Made by a program: the position numbers and the translations under genes
Shown: positions 1 through 4,404 of the stretch, piece after piece
Layout of the letters: each line of letters opens with the position of its first letter
How positions within the stretch are numbered: the first letter of the stretch is position 1
Assembly: GCA_947630315.1 (NCBI GenBank)
Contig: CANRHA010000111.1
Coordinates: forward strand, 1-5,879
Source: an uncultured Clostridia bacterium
GTDB taxonomy: Bacteria > Bacillota > Clostridia > Oscillospirales > Ruminococcaceae
Length of the DNA: 5,879 nucleotides
Direction of reading: 5' to 3'
Notes under the pieces: generated by a model
The model's database searches: none
Told to the model about the DNA's origin: nothing
The model's input: the letters and a program-made list of their open reading frames with translations, nothing else

Positions 1-1074
1 GGGACAATCCTTACGGCGGCGTCGCTGATGTTCCTAAAGCCGATGATGAGGCTGCTGCTCACGCCCGAGGAGGTTTTCGAGCAGTCGTACATTTATATAG
101 TGATAATATTAGGCGGAATGCTCACCACAATAGCCTACAACGGCTGCGCGGGATTTCTGAGGGCGATAGGCAACAGCAGAACGCCGCTGTATTTTCTGAT
201 ACTTTCGAGCTTGCTGAACATTCTGCTTGACGCGGTTTTTGTGATCTGGCTGCATGCAGGAATAGCGGGAACCGCCTTTGCAACGGTCATCGCCCAAGCG
301 GTCTCGGAGGCGCTCTGCATGGGGTATATCCTAAAAAATTATAAAGATTACCTGCCGAGATCGGGCGACTGGAAGACAAACCGCGCTCTTTCCTCCGAGA
401 TGTTCACGACCGGGTTTTCAATGGCGATGATGCAGTGCGTGTTTTCGCTCGGCTCGGTAATTATGCAGCGTTCGATAAACGCCCTGAGCACCGACATCAT
501 CACCGCGCACACCGCCTCCCGCAGGGTATATGAGATGCTGATGATCCCGATGTCCACCGTTTCGAGCGCGACGAGCACCTTTGTTGGGCAGAACTATGGT
601 GCAAAAATGTACGGGCGTATCCGCGAGGCAAACCGAAAAATGATGCTGGTCGAGCTTATCTGGTCTGTATTTTCGGTGATCGTCTGCTGGACGCTCGGCA
701 GGCCGCTTATCCTGCTTCTGACCGGCACCGACAACGGCGAGATAGTCTCGAACGCGCTTTTGAATCTGCGGCTCAGCACGGCCTGTTTCTTCCCGCTCGG
801 GGCGCTGTTTGTCCTGCGCTACACAATGCAGGCGATGGGGCATAAGGTCCTGCCGGTGCTGTCGAGCACCATTGAGCTTACGGTAAAGATTTTCTCGGCG
901 GCGTTTCTCGTGCCGTACGCGGGGTACCCGGGCGTGGCTATAACCGAACCGGTTATCTGGTGCGTCTGCGCGGCGTTTTTAGCGGTGTTTTATGTTACTG
1001 TAGGGCATCAAAAAGAACCGAAATGCTCTTCCGAATGCAGAAGACAAACTCTTAAATTGATAAAAGTGAGGTAA
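1..1074 (+). CDS. MATE-family multidrug/cation antiporter, 5'-truncated
   Basis: The reading frame is open from base 1 to the TAA at 1072-1074, giving 357 visible residues. The true start lies upstream of the window; MATE proteins are usually about 450 residues, so roughly the first 90-100 are missing. The visible protein is almost wholly hydrophobic helices. It carries the typical end of the N-terminal MATE lobe (G-N-S-R-T-P-L-Y, then N-I-L-L-D and G-I-A-G-T-A-F-A-T), followed after a basic linker by the second six-helix lobe (T-F-V-G-Q-N-Y-G-A, then a late A-M-G-H-K segment). MATE proteins sit in the cytoplasmic membrane and export drugs or metabolites against Na+ or H+. The ATG at 28 is internal, because helix sequence continues upstream of it. 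Only 5 nt separate its stop from the next gene, so the two are probably co-transcribed. Family call is firm; the substrate is unknown. Confidence 0.93.
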   Translation, partial: GTILTAASLMFLKPMMRLLLTPEEVFEQSYIYIVIILGGMLTTIAYNGCAGFLRAIGNSRTPLYFLILSSLLNILLDAVFVIWLHAGIAGTAFATVIAQAVSEALCMGYILKNYKDYLPRSGDWKTNRALSSEMFTTGFSMAMMQCVFSLGSVIMQRSINALSTDIITAHTASRRVYEMLMIPMSTVSSATSTFVGQNYGAKMYGRIREANRKMMLVELIWSVFSVIVCWTLGRPLILLLTGTDNGEIVSNALLNLRLSTACFFPLGALFVLRYTMQAMGHKVLPVLSSTIELTVKIFSAAFLVPYAGYPGVAITEPVIWCVCAAFLAVFYVTVGHQKEPKCSSECRRQTLKLIKVR

Positions 1075-1079
1075 TACAA

Positions 1080-1652
1080 ATGACCGAAGAAGAAAAACTG
1101 GACGCAGGGCTGTACTATGATTTTTGGGATGCCGGGGTCAACGGCAGAAAGCTTAATGCGATCAAATTCTGCCGCGAGCTGAGAAAAATCCAGGACGAGG
1201 ACGCGACCGAAGACGAGCAGGCTGTGCTAATCAAAAAATATTTCGGCTCGGTGGGCAGAGACGTGTGCCTCTGCCCGGGGTTTATGTGCGACAGCGGGAA
1301 GAATATTCACGTCGGAGATCAATTTCTCGCCAACTACAACGTCACGATCCTTGACATCATGCCGGTGCATATCGGGGATTATGTGATGATCGGCCCGAAC
1401 ACGCTGATAACAACGGTCAACCACCCGCTCACTCCCAAAGGCCGCCGCGAACATCTGGGTATCGGCAAGCCTGTCACGATCGGAAACGACGTGTGGATAG
1501 GCGGAAACGTGACTGTTCTCCCCGGCGTTACGATAGGGAATAATGTTGTCGTTGCCGCCGGCGCCGTGGTGACAAAGGACGTGCCGGACAACTGCGTCGT
1601 AGGCGGCGTTCCGGCAAGGAAGATAAAGGATATTGAGAACGATGTGGGGTGA
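1080..1652 (+). CDS. maa: Maltose/galactoside-type O-acetyltransferase (left-handed beta-helix)
   Basis: A 190-residue protein, the usual length for the LacA/Maa/NodL family, which moves an acetyl group from acetyl-CoA to a sugar hydroxyl in the cytoplasm. Residues 1-55 form the helical N-terminal domain typical of maltose acetyltransferases (E-E-K-L-D-A-G-L-Y-Y, then E-L-R-K-I). From about residue 60 come hexapeptide turns of the beta-helix, clearest at I-G-D-Y-V-M-I-G-P, I-G-N-D-V-W-I-G-G and I-G-N-N-V-V-V-A-A-G-A-V-V. His115 in T-V-N-H-P-L matches the catalytic histidine of LacA, and Asn85 lies in the conserved L-A-N-Y-N segment. The C-terminal G-V-P-A-R-K-I is the family ending. The start is supported by AGTGAGG (1065-1071), 8 nt upstream. 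It likely shares an mRNA with the MATE gene. The exact acceptor sugar is not determinable, so the symbol is a family label. Confidence 0.92.
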   Translation: MTEEEKLDAGLYYDFWDAGVNGRKLNAIKFCRELRKIQDEDATEDEQAVLIKKYFGSVGRDVCLCPGFMCDSGKNIHVGDQFLANYNVTILDIMPVHIGDYVMIGPNTLITTVNHPLTPKGRREHLGIGKPVTIGNDVWIGGNVTVLPGVTIGNNVVVAAGAVVTKDVPDNCVVGGVPARKIKDIENDVG

Positions 1653-1732
1653 ATATGCGCTAAATCCTGGAATCTGCAATCTGATTTCCGGCTGCTGTTC
1701 TCTTTTACGAACTTTGTTCTCTGCCGTGGGTC

Positions 1733-1795
1733 CGGGCGAAGCCCCGGCGGCCGGAGGCGCGCTGCGGCGGACTCCGGCCGCCGGGGCTTCGCCCG
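1733..1795. repeat. 24-bp perfect stem-loop, rearranged palindromic block of copy A
   Basis: Bases 1733-1756 are exactly complementary to 1772-1795, leaving a 15-nt loop (GCGCGCTG CGGCGGA). The stem includes the same GGGCGAAGCCC arm that closes the four-way block of copy C. The remainder matches pieces of copy C arms 2 and 3, but arm 1 is missing and the arm 3 half-sequence occurs on both sides. It may act as a 3'-end stabiliser or a termination aid for the upstream operon. No T-run follows it, so it is not a standard intrinsic terminator. Confidence 0.9.
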
Positions 1796-1796
1796 A

Positions 1797-1831
1797 GCCA
1801 GAGGTCAGAAGTCAGATGTCAGAAAACAGAT
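1797..1831 (+). repeat. Heptad array, 5 x 7 bp (copy A, first array)
   Basis: Five in-register units: GCCAGAG, GTCAGAA, GTCAGAT, GTCAGAA, AACAGAT. The consensus is NTCAGAN. The array starts one base after the palindrome, in the same place and with the same unit count as in copies B and C. Confidence 0.85.
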
Positions 1832-1954
1832 GCAGGTGGGACAAGGGCGGCGGATAGCAAGAGGTTGCGGTAGGGTGGAAAGTGGCAGCATAGGTGGCAG
1901 AGAGCTTCGGCGCGCTCGCGTGCCTTTTGTTTTTATGTAAACTTTGATAGGGCG

Positions 1955-1990
1955 TTCTATCTTCTAATCATCTAACACCTATCATCTAAA
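1955..1990 (-). repeat. Heptad array, TCTATC/TCTAAC subtype (copy A, second array)
   Basis: Units TTCTATC, TTCTAATC, ATCTAAC, ACCTATC, ATCTAAA; one unit has gained a base. These run in the opposite orientation to the first array of copy A and stand where copy C has its second array. Here the central G of TCTGAC is replaced by A, a second subtype also seen at 2381 and 2751. Confidence 0.75.
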
Positions 1991-2022
1991 AGGGTATTCG
2001 CTCGCGGTCGCCATGCTTGGTA
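1991..2022 (-). repeat. Degenerate inverted copy of the AGTATGAG/GCGAATACC hairpin repeat
   Basis: On the - strand this reads with GCGAATACCC at one end, a short GC-rich hairpin-prone centre (GCGACCGCGA), and a diverged TACCAAGCATG at the other end. The GCGAATACC end is identical to the copies at 2187 and 2292; the other end is weak. It directly abuts the heptad array ending at 1990. Confidence 0.45.
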
Positions 2023-2070
2023 GCACCCCTGAAAAAATTTCTAATAACCGCTCATAACTGCTCCTGAAAA

Positions 2071-2089
2071 CCTCCGCTCATGCTATCAC
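2071..2089 (-). repeat. Half copy of the AGTATGAG hairpin repeat
   Basis: The - strand reads GTGATAGCATGAGCGGAGG, matching GATAGTATGAGCGG of the copy at 2292 with one change in 14. The GCGAATACC half is absent. A still weaker relative, CCGCTCATAACTGC, lies just upstream at 2048-2061. Confidence 0.45.
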
Positions 2090-2138
2090 AGTTCACCCCA
2101 TCCCCTTCTGACATTGGCAGAAACTTACGGTTTTGCAC

Positions 2139-2179
2139 CGCCCCCTCCCCTCGAGGGGAAAGGGTCAGGGGGTGGGGCG
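2139..2179. repeat. CCCCTCGAGGGG-centred G/C-tract palindrome
   Basis: A 12-nt perfect palindrome (2147-2158) lies inside outer complementary ends CGCCCC (2139-2144) and GGGGCG (2174-2179). Read on the - strand it resembles a widely seen intergenic palindrome whose spurious translation gives S-P-H-P-L-T-L-S-P-R-G-E-G. That resemblance is from memory and was not searched. Confidence 0.6.
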
Positions 2180-2186
2180 ATTCAAA

Positions 2187-2230
2187 ATAGTATGAGAAAA
2201 TTTCCGCAAGGAAATTTGCGAATACCTTTT
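2187..2230 (+). repeat. AGTATGAG/GCGAATACC hairpin repeat, AT-stem copy
   Basis: ATAGTATGAG (2187-2196) and GCGAATACCTTT (2218-2229) flank a perfect 8-bp stem AAATTTCC/GGAAATTT (2198-2205 with 2210-2217), closed by a GCAA tetraloop of the GNRA class. GTAT of the left flank can pair with ATAC of the right, leaving GAG opposite GCGA as an internal loop. The flanks match the copy at 2292 while the stem is entirely different. Confidence 0.75.
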
Positions 2231-2291
2231 TATAGTGAGTCAGCAGCAGGCTGTTTTGCTTTCCCATGAAAGGCGCACAATGAACCGGATT

Positions 2292-2338
2292 ATTTACGAT
2301 AGTATGAGCGGCACCGCCGCGAATACCTTTCTGTAAAT
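2292..2338 (+). repeat. AGTATGAG/GCGAATACC hairpin repeat, GC-stem copy
   Basis: It has the same flanks as the copy at 2187 (ATAGTATGAG at 2299-2308, GCGAATACCTTT at 2319-2330), but the inner stem is CGGC/GCCG with an ACC loop (2309-2319). An outer stem, ATTTAC (2292-2297) with GTAAAT (2333-2338), extends the fold. It therefore has outer helix, GTAT/ATAC helix, internal loop and apical hairpin. Confidence 0.75.
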
Positions 2339-2380
2339 GGAAGGTAGCAGCACTCTGTCACTCCCGCCCCAAGAGAGCTT

Positions 2381-2415
2381 TCTATCCTCTATTCATCTAT
2401 CTTCTATCCCTCTAC
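2381..2415 (-). repeat. Stand-alone heptad array, 5 units, TCTATC subtype
   Basis: Units TCTATCC, TCTATTC, ATCTATC, TTCTATC, CCTCTAC: 35 bp, again five units. It lies upstream of truncated copy B, with no palindrome or core attached. Orientation matches the array at 1955-1990. Confidence 0.75.
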
Positions 2416-2494
2416 TCCACGGTGTGGCGCTCCCTCCCAAGTCTGCACTATGCGGTTCCACTCCCCCAACGTGGAGGGCTTCGCCCGGGGCCGC

Positions 2495-2529
2495 GGCAGA
2501 GAACAGAGGTCAGAGAGCAGATATCAGAC
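2495..2529 (+). repeat. Heptad array, 5 x 7 bp (copy B, first array)
   Basis: Units GGCAGAG, AACAGAG, GTCAGAG, AGCAGAT, ATCAGAC. Three of the five are identical to the unit in the same position of the copy C array, including first, second and last. Confidence 0.85.
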
Positions 2530-2651
2530 CCGGGAGGACAAGGGTAGCGGACAGCAGGAACTTGCGGTGAGGCAGAAGGTTACGGCAACGGTGGCAGAGA
2601 GTTCCGGCTTACTCACGCGTTTTCATCTTGCAGCCAGCCCGGTAAAAGCGC

Positions 2652-2678
2652 TTCTGCCCTCTGCCCCTGTCTTCCACC
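2652..2678 (-). repeat. Heptad array, about 4 units (copy B, second array)
   Basis: Units TTCTGCC, CTCTGCC, CCTGTC (one base short), TTCCACC. It immediately follows GTAAAAGCGC, as in copy C, but the units have drifted. Confidence 0.6.
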
Positions 2679-2750
2679 CGCCCGGGAGCGTCTATTCCGC
2701 CCACATTATCCCCTGCACTTAAATCCGTCACCGAAGTTGACACTCTTAAA

Positions 2751-2785
2751 TTCTAACATCTAACATCTAATACCTATCTTCTTGA
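2751..2785 (-). repeat. Stand-alone heptad array, TCTAAC subtype
   Basis: Units TTCTAAC, ATCTAAC, ATCTAAT, ACCTATC, TTCTTGA; the last is degenerate. It lies 34 bp upstream of the -35 box of the DMT transporter promoter. The run ATCTAAN-ACCTATC is shared with the array at 1970-1983. Confidence 0.75.
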
Positions 2786-2788
2786 TGC

Positions 2789-2801
2789 GGCCGCTTCGGC
2801 C
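2789..2801. repeat. Short GC hairpin GGCCG-CTT-CGGCC
   Basis: A perfect 5-bp stem with a triloop sits directly after the heptad array and 18 bp before the -35 box. Its triloop design resembles single arms of the copy C palindrome. No T-run follows, so it is unlikely to be an intrinsic terminator. Confidence 0.45.
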
Positions 2802-2819
2802 ACCTCACCCCCTCCGCCC

Positions 2820-2848
2820 TTGACACATCTCTTTTAATTTGGTATACT
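2820..2848 (+). promoter_or_regulatory. Sigma-A promoter for the DMT transporter unit
   Basis: TTGACA (2820-2825) and TATACT (2843-2848) are separated by 17 bp, a near-consensus housekeeping promoter. Transcription should begin near 2855, giving a leader of about 135 nt before the ATG at 2990. Confidence 0.85.
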
Positions 2849-2857
2849 GTCGCACGG

Positions 2858-2868
2858 CAATACTATTG
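2858..2868. promoter_or_regulatory. Possible operator at the transcription start
   Basis: CAATACTATTG is an exact 5-bp inverted repeat around a central C, starting a few bases after the predicted start site, where a repressor could block initiation. It is short enough to be chance. Confidence 0.25.
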
Positions 2869-2883
2869 AAAGGGAAAGGTTTT

Positions 2884-2970
2884 ATGTGGTCGATCTCGCT
2901 CACGCATCTGATGCTGTCTCCGCCGCGCCGATATGTTTCATTGGTCTGCCGGATCTATGCGGCAATATAA
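2884..2970 (+). CDS. Possible 28-residue leader peptide upstream of the DMT transporter
   Basis: An ATG at 2884 with purine-rich AAGGGAAAGG just upstream (2870-2879) opens a 28-codon frame ending TAA at 2968-2970, entirely inside the predicted leader RNA. The peptide begins M-W-S-I-S-L-T-H-L-M and has basic R-R near the middle; it matches no family I recognise. Its start region resembles that of the real gene 106 bp downstream: both have a GAAAGG-type ribosome site, then ATGTGG, and M-W-x-I-x-x. It could be a translated regulatory leader, a decayed duplication of the gene's 5' end, or chance. A TGCCG/CGGCA hairpin (2947-2964) overlaps its end, ahead of the transporter ribosome site at 2975-2980. 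Confidence 0.35.
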   Translation: MWSISLTHLMLSPPRRYVSLVCRIYAAI

Positions 2971-2989
2971 TCTGAAAGGAAAATGAAAT

Positions 2990-3922
2990 ATGTGGTTAAT
3001 TTTTACGCTTCTCACGACGTTTTTGTGGGGAGCAGCCGATCTGTTCTATAAAAAAGGCGCGCGCGGCGGCGAGGAAAAGTACAGCCATCTTCTGACGGGT
3101 ATTTGCGTCGGCCTTGTGATGGGCGTACACGCCGCTTTTGTTCTTCTGACCTCCGACGTCGGCTATGATCCGATAAACATTATCATCTATCTGCCGGTAT
3201 CTCTTTTCTATATTATCTCGATGGTCGTCGGCTATCTCGGTCTTAAATATCTTGAATTGTCGATATCCTCGCCTGTCCAGAACAGCTCGGGGGCATTGGT
3301 GTGCATTCTCTGCGTAATATTCCTCGGCCAGGAGCTTGATCTTCTTTCGGGAATATCCGTTGTAGTGATAACGTTAGGCATCGTGCTTTTAGGGTGGGCT
3401 GAAAAAACAAGATCCTCAGAAATAGCCCCTGAGGACAAAAAGTACAGCAGGAGCGTTATGGCGCTTATTTTCCCGCTGATCTACTGTATTCTTGACGCTA
3501 TGGGAACCTTCCTCGACGCATTTTACCTTGACGACATCAACGCCACGCCGCTTGTCGGAGTGAACGAGGAAAATTTTGAGAACGTCGCGAACATCTCATA
3601 CGAGATAACGTTTCTTATTGCCGCGGCAATAATGCTCATCTACATACTCGTGATCAAGGAAGAAAAAATCGAGATCCCCAAGCAGAGCGACAAGCTTATA
3701 GCCGCCGTATTTGAGACCGCCGGCCAGTTCTTCTACGTCTACGCGATGAGCGGAAACGCAGTTGTCGCGGCCCCGGTAATCGGCGCCTACTGCGTGGTAT
3801 CCGCCGGTCTTGCGGCGATATTCCTGCGTGAAAAGCTGAAGCCGCTGCAATACGCAGCCATCGTCGCGGTCGTTATCGGCATAGTCCTCCTCGGCGTCGT
3901 TGAGGGCTTCGCAGAGGCGTAG
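2990..3922 (+). CDS. EamA/DMT-superfamily transporter, about 10 TM
   Basis: A 310-residue membrane protein of the drug/metabolite transporter superfamily, which moves small metabolites (amino acids, nucleotides, sugars or drugs) across the cytoplasmic membrane. It shows two related halves of about five helices. The first runs from residue 1 to about 136 and contains G-Y-L-G-L-K-Y-L-E-L-S-I-S-S-P and G-Q-E-L. The second, residues 155-305, ends with the EamA pattern A-M-S-G-N-A-V-V-A-A-P-V-I, R-E-K-L-K and a final glycine-rich helix. The halves are joined by a charged linker (137-152). A 25-residue polar, acidic loop (180-204) between helices of the second half is longer than I expect for EamA. 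The start is set by AAAGGA (2975-2980), 9 nt upstream; the ATG at 2983 is out of frame. It forms its own transcription unit. Substrate unknown. Confidence 0.88.
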   Translation: MWLIFTLLTTFLWGAADLFYKKGARGGEEKYSHLLTGICVGLVMGVHAAFVLLTSDVGYDPINIIIYLPVSLFYIISMVVGYLGLKYLELSISSPVQNSSGALVCILCVIFLGQELDLLSGISVVVITLGIVLLGWAEKTRSSEIAPEDKKYSRSVMALIFPLIYCILDAMGTFLDAFYLDDINATPLVGVNEENFENVANISYEITFLIAAAIMLIYILVIKEEKIEIPKQSDKLIAAVFETAGQFFYVYAMSGNAVVAAPVIGAYCVVSAGLAAIFLREKLKPLQYAAIVAVVIGIVLLGVVEGFAEA

Positions 3923-3982
3923 GGGAGGCTTCCTGCAAGAATGGAATCTGTTGGCTTATGAGATCGGAATCTGTGCATTTTA

Positions 3983-4013
3983 CCCGGCTGCTGCGGTGGC
4001 CGGGAGCTTTTTT
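3983..4013 (+). terminator. Likely intrinsic terminator of the DMT transporter
   Basis: CCCGGC (3983-3988) pairs with GCCGGG (3999-4004) around a 10-nt loop and is followed after AGC by six T residues (4008-4013). It is 60 nt past the transporter stop. The stem half CCGGC belongs to the repeat's left flank, so the terminator may have arisen with the element. Confidence 0.55.
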
Positions 4014-4047
4014 GCCTGCTTGGCGGGGGCTGCTGCTCCTGCCGAGA

Positions 4048-4138
4048 CCCCGGGCGAAGCCCGCCCCGCGCGAAGCGCGGGGCCAGCGCGCCGCAGGCGC
4101 GCTGCGGCGGCCTCCGGCCGCCGGGGCTTCGCCCGGGG
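4048..4138. repeat. Perfect four-way (cloverleaf) palindromic block
   Basis: A 15-bp closing stem (4048-4062 with 4124-4138) encloses three perfect hairpins with no base between them. Arm 1 is 4063-4083, 9 bp, loop GAA. Arm 2 is 4084-4104, 9 bp, loop GCA. Arm 3 is 4105-4123, 8 bp, loop TCC. So 82 of 91 bases pair without a mismatch. Each closing arm can also fold alone (GGGC-GAA-GCCC and GGGC-TTC-GCCC), allowing a row of five small hairpins. It has no tRNA features despite the shape. Confidence 0.93.
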
Positions 4139-4142
4139 CCTC

Positions 4143-4177
4143 GGCAGAGAACAGAGGTCAGATATCAGAAATCAGAC
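4143..4177 (+). repeat. Heptad array, 5 x 7 bp (copy C, first array)
   Basis: Units GGCAGAG, AACAGAG, GTCAGAT, ATCAGAA, ATCAGAC with no slips. It begins five bases after the four-way block. Confidence 0.88.
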
Positions 4178-4299
4178 CCGGGAGGACAGAGGCGACGGAC
4201 AGCAGGTACTTGCGTTATGCGCAGAAGGTTGCGGCGACAGCGGCAGAAAGTTCCGCCCTACCCCTCGCCCTCATCTTCCCGCAAACCCTGTAAAAGCGC

Positions 4300-4334
4300 C
4301 TCTGACATCTGATCTCTGACATCTGTCTTCTGAT
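4300..4334 (-). repeat. Heptad array, 5 x 7 bp (copy C, second array)
   Basis: Units CTCTGAC, ATCTGAT, CTCTGAC, ATCTGTC, TTCTGAT, exactly 35 bp and inverted relative to the first array. It ends 9 bp before the GH13 promoter -35 box, so a protein bound here could touch RNA polymerase. Confidence 0.88.
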
Positions 4335-4343
4335 CGGTCCTTC

Positions 4344-4372
4344 TTGACTAACCCGCCGAGAAATGCTATACT
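4344..4372 (+). promoter_or_regulatory. Sigma-A promoter for the GH13 gene
   Basis: TTGACT (4344-4349), 17-bp spacer, TATACT (4367-4372), with an extended -10 TG at 4364-4365. Transcription should start near 4379, giving a leader of about 26 nt. The in-frame ATG at 4363 lies upstream of this start site and so cannot be the translation start. Confidence 0.85.
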
Positions 4373-4404
4373 TTAGCGTCATCAAATTTAAAGGAGACTG
4401 CATT

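Larger units (their letters stand above)
1669..1990. repeat. Composite intergenic repeat, copy A
   Basis: This region follows the acetyltransferase gene and shares its plan with copy C. The left flank has GGAATCTG (1669-1676) and CCGGCTGCTG (1688-1697), spaced almost as in copy C (3966-3973 and 3984-3993). Then come a long palindrome (1733-1795), five heptads (1797-1831), a 123-bp core (1832-1954), and an inverted-orientation heptad array (1955-1990). The core aligns by eye with cores B and C through GGACAAGGG, CGGA-AGCA, TTGCGGT and GGTGGCAGAGAG. No ORF in it looks genuine. It begins 17 nt after the stop codon, so it would be transcribed as the 3' end of the MATE-maa mRNA unless termination occurs first. 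Confidence 0.8.
2476..2678. repeat. Composite intergenic repeat, copy B (palindrome truncated)
   Basis: It opens with the single arm GGGCTTCGCCCGGGG (2476-2490), identical to the right closing arm of copy C; the rest of the palindrome is missing. Next come five heptads (2495-2529), a 122-bp core (2530-2651) and a decayed inverted heptad array (2652-2678). The core begins CCGGGAGGAC and ends GTAAAAGCGC exactly as in copy C, with roughly three-quarters identity by eye. The open frames crossing it are repeat sequence rather than genes. Confidence 0.8.
3966..4334. repeat. Composite intergenic repeat, copy C (most complete)
   Basis: In order: left flank with GGAATCTG (3966-3973) and CCGGCTGCTG (3984-3993) shared with copy A; four-way palindrome (4048-4138); five heptads (4143-4177); 122-bp core (4178-4299); five inverted heptads (4300-4334). 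The two arrays form imperfect inverted repeats around the core, as in a MITE-like element. The left flank overlaps the likely terminator of the DMT gene, and the right end sits 9 bp from the GH13 -35 box. A second GGAATCTG at 3943-3950 suggests a partial duplication of the left edge. No protein is encoded. Confidence 0.85.

Noticed and set aside
418..843. Minus-strand open frame of 141 codons inside the MATE gene
   Set aside because: It is the antisense shadow of a well-supported coding region, with no family resemblance.
1633..1857. Open frame overlapping the maa 3' end
   Set aside because: It is out of frame with maa and runs through the palindrome and heptads of copy A; its Ala/Gly/Pro-rich sequence reflects repeat composition.
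2052..2267. Minus-strand open frame of 71 codons
   Set aside because: It translates the C-rich palindrome and a hairpin repeat; no family match or ribosome-site support.
2337..2722. Two overlapping open frames across copy B
   Set aside because: They translate repeat DNA, have no convincing ribosome site and resemble no protein family.
2381..2785. Plasmid-type iterons or a replication origin
   Set aside because: Heptads are shorter than usual iterons, appear in many gaps and both orientations, and no rep gene or DnaA-box cluster was seen.
2855..2989. Riboswitch in the transporter leader
   Set aside because: I could not recognise the conserved core of any known class; only a 5-bp hairpin and a short ORF are visible.
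4048..4138. tRNA or tRNA-like gene suggested by the cloverleaf
   Set aside because: Arms are 9, 9 and 8 bp with triloops and a 15-bp closing stem; no D-loop, T-loop, anticodon loop or CCA end is present.
3900..4319. Overlapping open frames across copy C
   Set aside because: They cross the four-way block and heptads; Arg/Ala-rich composition comes from the GC palindrome.
1797..4334. CRISPR array
   Set aside because: Repeats are 7 bp and contiguous with no spacers, and no cas genes are visible.
4363..4404. Upstream in-frame start for the GH13 gene
   Set aside because: It overlaps the -10 region and precedes the predicted transcription start; the ATG at 4405 has an ideal ribosome site and matches the family N-terminus.
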